DNA of 64,000 nt from Pseudomonadota bacterium. GTDB lineage: Bacteria; Pseudomonadota; Gammaproteobacteria; Steroidobacterales; Steroidobacteraceae. The DNA lies in NCBI GenBank assembly GCA_025356815.1, contig JANXQL010000007.1:57483-121482 (forward strand), written 5' to 3'. Position numbers and translations under genes: made by a program. Position 1 is the stretch's first letter, and each line of letters starts with the position of its first letter. The notes under the pieces were generated by a model. The model saw nothing but the letters and a program-made list of their open reading frames with translations. It did no database searches and had not been told where the DNA came from. Shown piece by piece: positions 45,096 to 54,760 of the stretch.

Positions 45096-46394
45096 ATGCA
45101 AGACCGCGGCATGCTCCTGCTCCTGGCGATGGCATTTGGAACCAGCTTCGCTGCTGAACCTGAAGCGCGGGTGAATGGCGGCAGGATCGAGGCGCACCTG
45201 CAGGCCCTCGCGCAATACGGCAAGAATCCGCAGGGCGGCGTCAGCCGGGTCGCCTACAGCGATGCCGATCGCGCGGGACGCGAGTACGTGCTCGGCCTGA
45301 TGAGGGACGCCGGCCTCACCGTCAGCATCGACACGGCGGGCAACCTCGTCGGCGTACGCGCCGGCGCCGACCCTGCGCTCAAGGCCATCGTGCTCGGCTC
45401 CCACATCGACTCCGTGCCGGAGGGGGGCAACTATGACGGTGACGTCGGCTCGCTGTCGGCGATCGAGGTCGCGCACGTTCTCAACGAGCACGACATCCGC
45501 CTGCGCCATCCGCTGCAGGTAATCGTCTTCGAGAACGAGGAAGGCATCATGCTCGGCAGTACGGCGATCGGACACGGTGTCGATGCGGCGCGCCTCGCCG
45601 GAATCTCACAGAGCGGCAAGGTCGTCCGCGATGGCCTGAAGTTTATCGGCGGAAATCCTGAGCGGATCGGCGAAGCGCGACGTGCGAGCGGCAGCATCGA
45701 TGCGTACCTCGAACTACACATCGAGCAGGGTGGGGTGCTGGAACAGGAAAAGATCCCGATCGGCGTCGTCGAGGGCATCGTCGGCATCGTCGACTGCGAA
45801 GTCACCGTCGAGGGCTTCGCGAACCACGCGGGAACCACACCGATGAACCAGCGACGCGATGCGTTGCTCGCCGCGGCGCGCTTCGTCGACGCGCTCAACC
45901 GGATCGTCACCGCCGAGCCGGGTCAGCAGGTCGGCACCGTCGGCTGGATCCGCGCGCAGCCTGGCGCGTACAACGTCGTGCCTGGAAAGGTCTCCCTTGG
46001 CTTGGAGCTGCGCGACCTGGATGCCTCGAAGATCCAGGCGCTCTATTCTCGGGTCGTCAAGGCAGCACAGGACATCGGTGACAAGACCGGCACGGTGTTC
46101 CATTTTGACCGTCACGCCGCAAGCGAGCCTGCGCTCACCGACAAGCACCTGCAGTCGGTCATCACCGAGAGCGCGCGGGCGCTCGGACTTTCGTCGCGGC
46201 GCATGCCCAGCGGCGCAGGACACGATGCCCAGGAGATGGCCGCCCTCGGCCCGATCGGCATGATCTTCGTGCCGAGCGTCGGCGGCATAAGTCATTCGCC
46301 AAAGGAATACTCGCGTCCCGGCGACATCGAAAATGGCGCAAACGTCCTACTCGAGACGCTGCTGCGGCTGGACCGACAGCCAACAGCTCGCTAG
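45096..46394 (+). CDS. Zn-dependent M20 amidohydrolase (allantoate / N-carbamoyl-amino-acid amidohydrolase type)
   Basis: VLGSHIDSVPEGGNYDGDVGSLSAIEV, ENEEGIMLGSTAIGHG, LELHIEQGGVLE, FANHAGTTPMNQRRDAL, SGAGHDAQEMA. Confidence 0.9.
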   Translation: MQDRGMLLLLAMAFGTSFAAEPEARVNGGRIEAHLQALAQYGKNPQGGVSRVAYSDADRAGREYVLGLMRDAGLTVSIDTAGNLVGVRAGADPALKAIVLGSHIDSVPEGGNYDGDVGSLSAIEVAHVLNEHDIRLRHPLQVIVFENEEGIMLGSTAIGHGVDAARLAGISQSGKVVRDGLKFIGGNPERIGEARRASGSIDAYLELHIEQGGVLEQEKIPIGVVEGIVGIVDCEVTVEGFANHAGTTPMNQRRDALLAAARFVDALNRIVTAEPGQQVGTVGWIRAQPGAYNVVPGKVSLGLELRDLDASKIQALYSRVVKAAQDIGDKTGTVFHFDRHAASEPALTDKHLQSVITESARALGLSSRRMPSGAGHDAQEMAALGPIGMIFVPSVGGISHSPKEYSRPGDIENGANVLLETLLRLDRQPTAR

Positions 46395-46447
46395 CCCGCG
46401 ACCGCAGGAGCACGGCGACAACCGGTCACGTCAATCCGCTACCGGCC

Positions 46448-46924
46448 TCAGGCTCCCTGACCAAGCTCGCCGGCCGAGGCGAGGCTGTGGGTGGGATCGC
46501 GGCGTACCTCGAGCTGGTGCAGCAGCGCATGCAGCCGCTGCTGGGCGCCCGCGATGCTCCGCGCATCGACCGTGCCGGACGATGCCAACTGGTTGAGGTA
46601 CCGCGCTGTCGGTGCGACCAGTTGCATCCACAGGGACTCCGCTGACGCGCCCTGGTTGCTCAGCACCTGCACGTACTCGGACGCCACCATGGCGTCATGC
46701 ACAATCAGCAGGCGGGCGAGTTCGAGAACGTCGTCCGAGGTGGGGTCACAGTCGCCGGAACTGGCGCGCCCAGGAGGCGCACTCGGGGAACCCGTGGCGA
46801 TGACCAGGCGTGGCAGGATCTGCCCCTCGATCACCGACAACAGCCGCGCATGACGCTGCGCGGAGCGTCGGTGCCCCCAAACGCCCGTTAGCCCGTCGAG
46901 GACCTTGCGCAGCCTTGCCAACAC
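46448..46924 (-). CDS. AerR/PpaA N-terminal-like helical domain protein lacking a B12-binding domain
   Basis: VIEGQILPRLVIA... ELARLLIVHDAMVASEYVQVLSNQGASAESLWMQLVAPTARYLNQL... AQQRLHALLHQLEV resembles the helical linker of AerR-type cobalamin-binding regulators; ORF stops before any B12 domain. Confidence 0.55.
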   Translation of the reverse strand: MLARLRKVLDGLTGVWGHRRSAQRHARLLSVIEGQILPRLVIATGSPSAPPGRASSGDCDPTSDDVLELARLLIVHDAMVASEYVQVLSNQGASAESLWMQLVAPTARYLNQLASSGTVDARSIAGAQQRLHALLHQLEVRRDPTHSLASAGELGQGA

Positions 46925-47125
46925 TTCAGGCTTCCCCTCGAAATCGTTGCGGATTTAGGCCCTTGCAGGCTCCGCTTGGTGCGCCCCATCAGATGTTAGA
47001 CAGATTTAAGTACCACGACTACCGGAAGTCAACGTCTTGAATACCGATAAATGGGTACGTAGCTACCGAAGTTGCGATTTTGCGGTGCGGTGGGCAGCGG
47101 TCGCCCTCCTGAATCGCGCACCGGT

Positions 47126-47950
47126 TTAGGAAGCCCGGCCCCCACATGGCGCCTCGCGCCCCGGAACCGTGATCCAGAACCCGAAGCAACGCTGGGGGTC
47201 GTCGGGCACCGCTACGACGGTCACGTCGACCGCATGCGGGGCCAGTTTCGGGTTCAAGGGCTGGAATGACGTGTGCATCGAAGTCACGGCCTCGCGCGCC
47301 TGCATCTGCGTACCAAGGGCAGTAAGGTCGTCCTGCGAGAACGCAAGCCAACGCGTCAGTGACTTTCCAGTCGCCTCGGTCGCACTCTTTAGCCCCGCCA
47401 GTTCCGCAAACGCCCGGTTCGCATACAGGATCCGTAGCCCCGGATCCGCCACCGCAAATCCGTCGGCGACGCGCCCCAGCATCGCCATCGACACCAGTCC
47501 CGGATCGGACAGCGGCGCCATCACCGGCCCACCGTTCGCCACGGTCAGGTGGCACAGGAGATACTCGATGGATGCGGCGCGCACGAGGGACAGCGAGACG
47601 TCGACTTCACGTTGTGAATCGCGAACCTCAGCCCGGATCGGGTCTGCGCGACCCACCGAGCGCGTAATCGCGTCGAGCTTGGACAGACAAATCGCGCTGG
47701 CGCCGGAAAACAGACCGAGCCAGGGCAGGTTGGTCAGCCGCTCGCGCGATCGACCGAAAAGTTCGGCTGCCGCCGAATTCGCTTCGAGCACAGTGCCGTG
47801 GGCCGCGTCAACAATCAGCGTTGCCTCGAGCGAGGCATCGAACAGTTCGACGACAGACAGGCGTAGCCCGGCGGGAGTTCCCACCACCCGCCGCACGAGG
47901 CGCAGGCTCTGCAGCAGTGTCGTGAGGCGCTTCATGCGTGGCTTAACCAT
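47126..47950 (-). CDS. Two-PAS protein resembling the PAS1-PAS2 core of PpsR/CrtJ, without an HTH
   Basis: PAS1 EATLIVDAAHGTVLEANSAAAELFGRS...REVDVSLSLVRAASIEYLLCHL; PAS2 MLGRVADGFAVADPGLRILYANRAFAELAGLKSATEATGKSLTRWL...CFGFWITVPGRE; ORF ends just after PAS2. Confidence 0.65.
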   Translation of the reverse strand: MVKPRMKRLTTLLQSLRLVRRVVGTPAGLRLSVVELFDASLEATLIVDAAHGTVLEANSAAAELFGRSRERLTNLPWLGLFSGASAICLSKLDAITRSVGRADPIRAEVRDSQREVDVSLSLVRAASIEYLLCHLTVANGGPVMAPLSDPGLVSMAMLGRVADGFAVADPGLRILYANRAFAELAGLKSATEATGKSLTRWLAFSQDDLTALGTQMQAREAVTSMHTSFQPLNPKLAPHAVDVTVVAVPDDPQRCFGFWITVPGREAPCGGRAS

Positions 47951-48121
47951 GCAAGTCAAAGCCCCAGGAGCAGTTCGGAGCAACCGCGGCACGGCCGAAA
48001 ATGAACAATGACCGCATCATTATGGCGGATCCACGGCTCGCGCCCTAAACCCGCAAGACTCCCTAGGCGCCTGTCGAACTCAGCAAACACGCGCGGCCCC
48101 GCGCCGGCCGCCGACTCTTCA

Positions 48122-48760
48122 TCAAAGCGGCACGATACCCTCTCGCACCGCGTATTTGGTCAGTTCCGCGATCGTGCGCAGCCCAAGCTTGCGCATGATG
48201 TTGCGCCTGTGCACCTCGATGGTCGCCACCGTCACGTGCAACTGCTGTGCGATCGCCGCCGAGCGACCGCCCTCGGCGATCAACCGCAGCACCTCGAGTT
48301 CGCGCGGCGCAAGCCGGGGCGCATCATCGGCCGCGGCTCCGTCGCGCATGTCGGCGGCGAGGGCGCCCGCAATTTCCGGCGAGAAGTACCCATGGCCCGC
48401 GGCCACGGCTCGAATGGCAAGCACAAGCTCAGTGCCGGCCGCAGCCTTGGTGACGTAGGCGAGCGCGCCGGCGCGCACCATCGCCGTGATGAACCGCTTG
48501 TCGGAAAATGCCGAAAGTGCCACGATTTTCGCCGGATGGCCTTCCTCATGCAGCCGCGTTGCGACCTCGATGCCGTTCTGGTCCGGCAGACCGATATCGA
48601 GCACGAGCACATCCGGCCAGAGCCGCGCCGTCATTTCGAGCGCCTCTGCTGCCGTCCCCGCCTCGCCGACGACCTCAATGTCCTCGACCCGAGTCAGAAC
48701 CTCGCACAGCGCCTCTCGAACCATCCGGTGGTCATCCGCAAGCACGACTCGGGTAGTCAT
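48122..48760 (-). CDS. NarL/FixJ-family response regulator with LuxR-type HTH
   Basis: VVLADDHRMVREAL, VLVLDIGLPDQNGIEV, LAPRELEVLRLIAEGGRSAAIAQQLHVTVATIEVHRRNIMRKLGLRT. Confidence 0.93.
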   Translation of the reverse strand: MTTRVVLADDHRMVREALCEVLTRVEDIEVVGEAGTAAEALEMTARLWPDVLVLDIGLPDQNGIEVATRLHEEGHPAKIVALSAFSDKRFITAMVRAGALAYVTKAAAGTELVLAIRAVAAGHGYFSPEIAGALAADMRDGAAADDAPRLAPRELEVLRLIAEGGRSAAIAQQLHVTVATIEVHRRNIMRKLGLRTIAELTKYAVREGIVPL

Positions 48761-51036
48761 CGGCGGCGCTCCGCGGGAGGGGGGTCGCTCGCCGCCAGCG
48801 GGGCGGTCAGCAGCGTTACGGTACCGGTCCCCGGCACGGTCTGCACCTCGATCTTGCCACCGACCAGCGACAGGCGCTCGCGCAGCGTGACCAGTCCCTG
48901 GCCGCGACGGGCACTGCTGACGACCGTAGACGGATCATAGCCGACGCCGGCATCGGAGACGCGGATCCGCACGGCGCCTGCTCGCGCGACCGAATCGACC
49001 CGCGCGACATCGGTCTTGGCATGCTTCGCGACGTTGATCAGCAGTTCCCGTACCGCCCGATAGAGAATGGAGCGCATCTCGTGCGACAGAGGCTTCGCCA
49101 GCCCATCGTCCGTGACCGTAACGCGCAGCGCGAAGGTGCGGCCGATCTCCTCGCCGAGCACGTCCAGCGCCGGTGCGAGCCCCAGTTCATGGAGGACAGC
49201 CGGCGCGAGCTGGGTTGCGAGCGAACGGGTTGACTGGGTCGCCCGGTCGATCAGCACCCCCACGGCATCGGCCATCCCGCGAACATCGGCCCGTTCACTA
49301 CCGCACAGCGCGGCAAGCCGGATGCGCGCCGCGGCAAGGGTCTGGCCGAGGTCGTCGTGCAGGTCGCTCGCAATCTGACGCCGTTCACGCTCCTCGGCCG
49401 CTTCCAGGTCCGTGGCCAGCCTACGCAGCTGCTCGGTTCGCTGCTCGACGCGATGCTCAAGCTCATCGGCCATCGCCCGCGTCTCCTCGAAGGCCTGCTC
49501 GCGGCGCGCAAGGTCGACCATACGCAGCAAGCATTCAAGCAACACCACGCGCAGTGCTTCGGCGGCCTCGAGGTCGACCAACGACCACGCGGCGGACGTG
49601 AGTCTTGTTACCTCGAGCCATTCCTTGAACGAGCCGCGGGGGGTGAGGCGGGAACCGAGTGGACCCGTCTTGATCGACGACGAGGGGTCGCCCGCCCAGC
49701 GGACGGTCTGGCCAATTTCCGGGCGGAACCACAATACATAGTCGCGCGGGTCGCGCGACAGGCCGACCGCCAGCAGACCGCTCGCAATCGCGGGGTACGC
49801 GGCCGCGGGCTCATACTCGGAGGCCAGCCGATCGGTGGCGAACAGGGGTCGATTGACGCTGTTGAGCCACGTCGCCAACGTGCGAACCTCGGCGGCAGGC
49901 GGAGTCACACCGATGCAGTGCATCGCTCCGTCCAGCATCACCGCGGCGCCTGTCGCGCCCACATACGACAGGACATCCCAGTCGGCGATGACCGCGCCAA
50001 TGTCGACCACACCATTGAGCCGGCCGACGAGTTCTTCACGTACGCGGCGGGCCTCGAGTCGGAGCACCGAAGTCTCCGCCTGCATCTTCGCCTCGACGTG
50101 CAGGGAGAATACTTGCGCGAACGTCTCGCAGGCGACGCGCAAGTCGGCCGAGACATGCCGCGGCGAGTAGTTGTGCATGACGAGCATGCCCCAGAGGCGA
50201 TCCTGGCAAATGATCGAAGCCGACAGGGAGGCGCTGACACCCATGTTGCGCAGGTATTCGACATGGATTGGCGAGACGCTGCGCAGCGAGCAGTGACTCA
50301 TGTCGATCGGCTTAGCCAGACGGGGGTTGATCGATGGAATGAGCGGTGCCGGGACGTAAGCGATGTCCGGAATCACGCGCAGCCAGTTGCGGCGATACAG
50401 CTCACGAGCCTGCGCCGGGATGTCCGAGGCGGGGTAGTGCAGGCCCAGATAGGACTCGAGTCCCGGCTTCGCGTTCTCGGCGACGATGACGCCGCTGTCG
50501 TCCGGGAGGAAGCGATAGACCATCGCGCGGTCGAATCCGGTCGCCGCGCGAAAGGCCGAGGCCGCAGCGGCGCAGGACTCGTCGACGCTTGCGGTCGCCT
50601 GCACGGCCGCGAGCAGCGACTTCAGAAGCGAGATCGGGTCGCCGGCGCTCGTGGCGGTCCGCCTGGCGGGCTCCAATTCGATCACCGCCGTGCTCTGGTC
50701 GGCATGGACGGTGATATCGAGCGGGAGCGCGCCGCTGCGGGAGCGCACGCCGAGGCGTACGGACGGCGCGACCACCGCGGCGCCGACGCCCAGGCGCTCA
50801 TCGACAAACGCCACAGCCTCCGGCTCGAGCACAGACGCTAGTGAAAATCCGAGCAGACGTGACGAATCGACACCGAGCAGGAAACGCGGGTCGCCGGCCG
50901 TCTGTTCCACGACTCCCGTGCGGCGGTCGAGCACCAGCAGGATGCCGTGTGGCTGGATGGAGCCTGGGATGTGGATCGGTTCACGATCGCAGGTGGTGAG
51001 GTCCGCCTCTCCGAAACGGATGCTGGTCGCCGTCAT
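48757..51036 (-). CDS. Bacteriophytochrome histidine kinase (PAS-GAF-PHY-HisKA_3-HATPase)
   Basis: Chromophore-Cys region LTTCDREPIHIPGSIQPHG, GAF motif LHYPASDIPAQAR, PHY tongue RLTPRGSFKEWLE, H-box QIASDLHDDLGQTLAAARIRL. Confidence 0.93.
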   Translation of the reverse strand: MTATSIRFGEADLTTCDREPIHIPGSIQPHGILLVLDRRTGVVEQTAGDPRFLLGVDSSRLLGFSLASVLEPEAVAFVDERLGVGAAVVAPSVRLGVRSRSGALPLDITVHADQSTAVIELEPARRTATSAGDPISLLKSLLAAVQATASVDESCAAAASAFRAATGFDRAMVYRFLPDDSGVIVAENAKPGLESYLGLHYPASDIPAQARELYRRNWLRVIPDIAYVPAPLIPSINPRLAKPIDMSHCSLRSVSPIHVEYLRNMGVSASLSASIICQDRLWGMLVMHNYSPRHVSADLRVACETFAQVFSLHVEAKMQAETSVLRLEARRVREELVGRLNGVVDIGAVIADWDVLSYVGATGAAVMLDGAMHCIGVTPPAAEVRTLATWLNSVNRPLFATDRLASEYEPAAAYPAIASGLLAVGLSRDPRDYVLWFRPEIGQTVRWAGDPSSSIKTGPLGSRLTPRGSFKEWLEVTRLTSAAWSLVDLEAAEALRVVLLECLLRMVDLARREQAFEETRAMADELEHRVEQRTEQLRRLATDLEAAEERERRQIASDLHDDLGQTLAAARIRLAALCGSERADVRGMADAVGVLIDRATQSTRSLATQLAPAVLHELGLAPALDVLGEEIGRTFALRVTVTDDGLAKPLSHEMRSILYRAVRELLINVAKHAKTDVARVDSVARAGAVRIRVSDAGVGYDPSTVVSSARRGQGLVTLRERLSLVGGKIEVQTVPGTGTVTLLTAPLAASDPPPAERRR

Positions 51037-51662
51037 GCGGGCACCCGGCACAACCAGCGCTCGAGGGCCTCGAAGGTCGCGACCGCGGCGTTCTCCGCGG
51101 ACTTGCGTCGTACGCCGTCATGGCACCAGGCGTCCACCGCCGCACCGAAGCGCACCCACATGGAACTCACCGCATCGCCATAGCTGGCAAGGAATGCTGC
51201 ACCGCGCAGCGGTACCAGGCCGAGGCGCGACTCAACGACTGGGAGCAGCGTCCTTCCACCGAGGCTCGCGCCTTCGAGCACATAGATGCAGCCAAACGCC
51301 GCAGCGGTTGTCGATAGATCGGGCAGATCGGGACAGCGCGGCAGGTCCGAGATGGCGGCAGCGGAGAGTCCGAGGGCCTCCAGGTCCTGCGCCAGCAGCG
51401 AGAGCTTACGGCGAGACGCGTAGTCCGGCAGCGCTTCGCCGAAAGTGTCGACGGTAAGATACGACTCGATCGCCGCGCAGAAGCCCCAAAGGTTCTCCAT
51501 GTGCGCCCGATAGCCGATCAGTGTCGTGAAGCGGGACTTCACATCGATTCGCTTTTCCAGTCGCTGGTGGCTCGGCCAGGTGGCGGCACGCAGTGAAAGC
51601 ACCGCGCTCGGCAAGGCCACAGGCTCTGTGGGCATCACGGTTGCGGTTCGGTCGGGGGTCAT
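51033..51662 (-). CDS. Biliverdin-producing heme oxygenase (BphO-type)
   Basis: LRAATWPSHQRLEKRIDV (proximal His), YVLEGASLGGRTLLPVVESRLG; ATGA-type overlap with the phytochrome gene. Confidence 0.85.
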   Translation of the reverse strand: MTPDRTATVMPTEPVALPSAVLSLRAATWPSHQRLEKRIDVKSRFTTLIGYRAHMENLWGFCAAIESYLTVDTFGEALPDYASRRKLSLLAQDLEALGLSAAAISDLPRCPDLPDLSTTAAAFGCIYVLEGASLGGRTLLPVVESRLGLVPLRGAAFLASYGDAVSSMWVRFGAAVDAWCHDGVRRKSAENAAVATFEALERWLCRVPA

Positions 51663-51876
51663 TCGGCAGAACTTCCAAGCAGTCCGGGCGCTCGCACAGC
51701 CCGCATACGGATCGAGCTCGACCAACCGCGGACGATATGCCACGGCCGCTTTGAGTCTACTTGAATCCAACGAACCCGCCGCGGCCTCGATGTCGGTGCC
51801 TGCAGCCGAACCGTCGATTGGATCATCGAGGCGGCGATGACAACACCGCGAATACCCGCGGCAAGCGACTCAGCGC

Positions 51877-51909
51877 TTGACTTCAAATCTTAGGTAAGAT
51901 ATTCCTTAC
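51877..51909 (+). promoter_or_regulatory. Possible promoter/operator: TTGACT-N17-TATTCC overlapping inverted repeat GTAAG-N6-CTTAC
   Basis: TTGACT 51877-51882, TATTCC 51900-51905, GTAAG 51894-51898, CTTAC 51905-51909; immediately upstream of the HTH regulator gene. Confidence 0.4.
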
Positions 51910-51911
51910 AT

Positions 51912-52241
51912 GTGAAAGACGCAATAGCTACCCGCGGTGATCGACTGCTCGCGATGCTCGCGGCGCTCGCCAATCCGCATCGCCTGCGAATCATCGCGGC
52001 GTTGCAGTCCGATGGCCGCAACTACGTCAGTCAGCTGGCGCGCGAGATTGGAATCAGTCGACCGCTGTTGCATCTGCACCTCCAAAAGCTGGAAGAAGCG
52101 GGACTGGTCACCAGCCAGCTAGAACTGTCTCGGGACGGAAGGGCGCTAAATTTCTTCGACGTCAGCGACTTCTTCATTGAGCTAACTCCGGAAGCGATCG
52201 CACAAGCGGCGCAGTCCCTAACCGGCAAACCCGAGAAGTAG
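51912..52241 (+). CDS. ArsR-like winged-helix transcriptional regulator
   Basis: LAALANPHRLRIIAALQSDGRNYVSQLAREIGISRPLLHLHLQKLEEAGLVTSQLELSRDGRALNFFDVSDF. Confidence 0.85.
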   Translation: MKDAIATRGDRLLAMLAALANPHRLRIIAALQSDGRNYVSQLAREIGISRPLLHLHLQKLEEAGLVTSQLELSRDGRALNFFDVSDFFIELTPEAIAQAAQSLTGKPEK

Positions 52242-52283
52242 CGGATTTCCATGTCCGAACACGGTTAGCCGCCCACGCTATCC

Positions 52284-52508
52284 TTGCCGCTCGCGACGAT
52301 CCTCGGAGTCTTCGGCCTGCGTCGCTTGTCTGATGTCCAGCGGGCGAGGGCACGCGCGGCCTCCGGCGAGGCTTACCGACAGGTCGCCGACAAGGCGACC
52401 TCCGCCCAACTGGAAACGGCAGCCGTCCTCGCGTCCCTGCTAGGCGCGAGTTCGGATATCGGCAACCGAGTAGTCGAGGTCGAGCAAATACTCAAGGCGA
52501 TCGGGTAA
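52284..52508 (+). CDS. Small hypothetical protein
   Basis: 74-aa ORF on same strand directly after the regulator; no recognised motif. Confidence 0.35.
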   Translation: MPLATILGVFGLRRLSDVQRARARAASGEAYRQVADKATSAQLETAAVLASLLGASSDIGNRVVEVEQILKAIG

Positions 52509-52858
52509 CGGCGCGTTCGACACCCCCCTATCAATTGCGCGGACGGCGATGCCGGCACGAAGGCAGTTTGCGTGCCGCCGTCCAACGTAGCACCGTGTTC
52601 CGGGATCAAGACATTCACACTAACTGCCCGTGAGCCGTCGGGCAGGGGACGCTCGGTGCGCCCGCCTCGGCGACGATAGCAATTGACGAAAATGATACGG
52701 CCTCAGCCGCCGGCTCTGCGCCGTTCTCAAGCGTGCTGCTCAATTGGTCAGGCTGCAACGACCACTGCTGTCTCGCTGAATCGTGCCGACGACACAATCG
52801 GCGCCGTAGCTGCCAGATATTTCACGGCAGTCGCGCGATGAAGCGCGCGGTCGGTCCG

Positions 52859-54061
52859 TCAGATGCTCAGCGCCTTGTCCGCGAATTCGACCGCGTCGAG
52901 GTAGGTCTCCATATCGAAATCCTGCGCCGCGGATCCAGCCGCAGAAGCCTCAACCCATGCGCCGGATCCAAATGCGATGGCGCACCGCAATACTTCGCCA
53001 AGAGCATCGCTGGACCGGCCGCAAAGGGCTTCCTTGAGCGAAGACGCGAGCGGGAGATCTACGACAACGGAGTCCATCGGCCGATCGAAGAGTGCGTCCA
53101 GCACCGACAATAGGCCGGCGGTGAATAACTCCTGGGGGTCAAGGTGTCGATGAGCCGCGCCGAGGGTCTGGCATAGACGCGCTCGAGTCACAGCGACCTT
53201 GAGCAATTCCGATGGCTTGTGAACGCTCAGGCGCGAGAGCAGCAACAGTGACGCCCATTGACGGATGACGTTGTGTCCCAACATGACAATGGCTTCCAGG
53301 ATCGATATGACTGAGCGCTCGCGGTAGTAGGTGCCACTGTTGGCAATCGTCAGGATCTGATGTGCGAGCGCAACATCGACGCTTATGGTCGCCGCGAGCC
53401 CGCTGGAACTGACCTCGGGATTCTGCAGTCTCGCTATCAACGTCAACACTCCCAGTTCAATGGGGGCGACGCTGCGCTTTGCCATCGGCTCCGGTCGCGC
53501 GAAGAAGTACCCTTGGAAGTAATGAAAGCCAAGCGACTTGCAGTGCGCGAACTGCTCGTGGGTCTCGACGTTTTCCGCAAGCAGCTTCAGTCGATACTCT
53601 GAAAGTCGCCGCACGATGGCATCAAGATCGTCGCCCGCCTGCAGGATATCGATCTTCACGTAGTCGGCATACGGCAGAAAGGGCAGCAGATTGGGCTGGA
53701 AGACAAAATCATCGACGGCGATGCCGATACCGCGCTTCCTCAACAGCTCGAGCGTCGCGAAGATCTGTGGTCGCGGATCGACGTTCTCAAGAATTTCCAC
53801 GACCGACCGACCTGGGATGAGAATGGTTGGCAGATCCGTCTCCAGCAGCTCCTGATCGAAGTTCAGGAACACCCGCGCATCGCCGGCAAGTCGGTCCAGC
53901 CCGATAGCGCCGAGCGTCTCGCAGATAACCCGTGCGCTTCTCATCGAAGCGCTTTCCTCTGTATCGCCAGGGCGACCGCGGTGCAGTAACTCGTAGGCGA
54001 ACAGGCTGCCGTCGGCTGCCAGGATTGGCTGTCGAGCGAGCGCGATTGGCGATTCGTTCAT
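52859..54061 (-). CDS. EAL-HDOD protein (degenerate EAL), paralog A
   Basis: ARQPILAADGSLFAYELLHRG, GIAVDDFVFQPN, VKIDIL, LLAENVETHEQF; HDOD region DVALAHQILTIANSGTYYRERSVISILEAIVMLGHNVIRQWASLLLL. Confidence 0.88.
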   Translation of the reverse strand: MNESPIALARQPILAADGSLFAYELLHRGRPGDTEESASMRSARVICETLGAIGLDRLAGDARVFLNFDQELLETDLPTILIPGRSVVEILENVDPRPQIFATLELLRKRGIGIAVDDFVFQPNLLPFLPYADYVKIDILQAGDDLDAIVRRLSEYRLKLLAENVETHEQFAHCKSLGFHYFQGYFFARPEPMAKRSVAPIELGVLTLIARLQNPEVSSSGLAATISVDVALAHQILTIANSGTYYRERSVISILEAIVMLGHNVIRQWASLLLLSRLSVHKPSELLKVAVTRARLCQTLGAAHRHLDPQELFTAGLLSVLDALFDRPMDSVVVDLPLASSLKEALCGRSSDALGEVLRCAIAFGSGAWVEASAAGSAAQDFDMETYLDAVEFADKALSI

Positions 54062-54760
54062 ATCGATCCGGCACTTCTATTCACTCTGATCTACAACTTA
54101 AGCTTATGAAGACTTCGCGCTAAGCGGGAGTGCTTTGCGAATGAGCGTATGACGCGGCTTGCCAGTTACACGCGAGCGAGTCCCCGGCATTGAAGTGGGC
54201 ACTGATCATCGAGCCTTTGCAATCCGCGGAATGCTGGCGAGTGATGCGCATTCATCCACCGCCGTAATTCGGCAACATGCACTACCGCGGACTGCATCCG
54301 AAGCATCGGTCGTCGGTCCATGGCGCGGCGAACACCTCCGAGCTTGAAGCCTTCCCGTGCTTGTCGGCCATCGGCCTATTCCCATTGACCGTACAGATGA
54401 AGACGTGCCTCGGCCAGTCAAGTAAAGCGAGCACCTGCACCATTTTGCCCCCGTCGAGCGAGTGCCGGCAGCGGGATCTCAAGGCTCGCGGCAACAAGGC
54501 AAGCAGAAGTGCGTCGAAGCCCACGAGGGCAGGCAACGCAACCCTGAACCTATTCGACTCTGGCAAGTCGCGACTCTCCCGCGCAAGCAGAGCCACCATC
54601 TCGTCGAAGCGCCGCTTGGTCCCGAGCCGCCCCAAGATTTCAGACCAACACCCGCGTCCCAGCGGGACAGCCATGCCCGTGACCGTCTCCATCCGGCCCC
54701 CTCCATTGCGACGGTTCGACGAGTGGTCCGTGCGCATCCTCGACCAATTAGCAGGGTCGC

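Noticed and set aside
46980-47040. Possible PpsR-type TGT-N12-ACA operator near the AerR/PpsR-like genes
   Set aside because: Closest match (TGT...ACC around 46993) fails the consensus and the local PAS protein has no HTH to bind it.
49357-50841. 494-aa plus-strand ORF antisense to the bacteriophytochrome gene
   Set aside because: Shadow frame; phytochrome motifs on the minus strand are unambiguous.
54282-54737. 151-aa minus-strand ORF between paralog A and motB
   Set aside because: No recognisable domain, no clear signal or RBS, competing ORFs in both strands; coding status not supportable.
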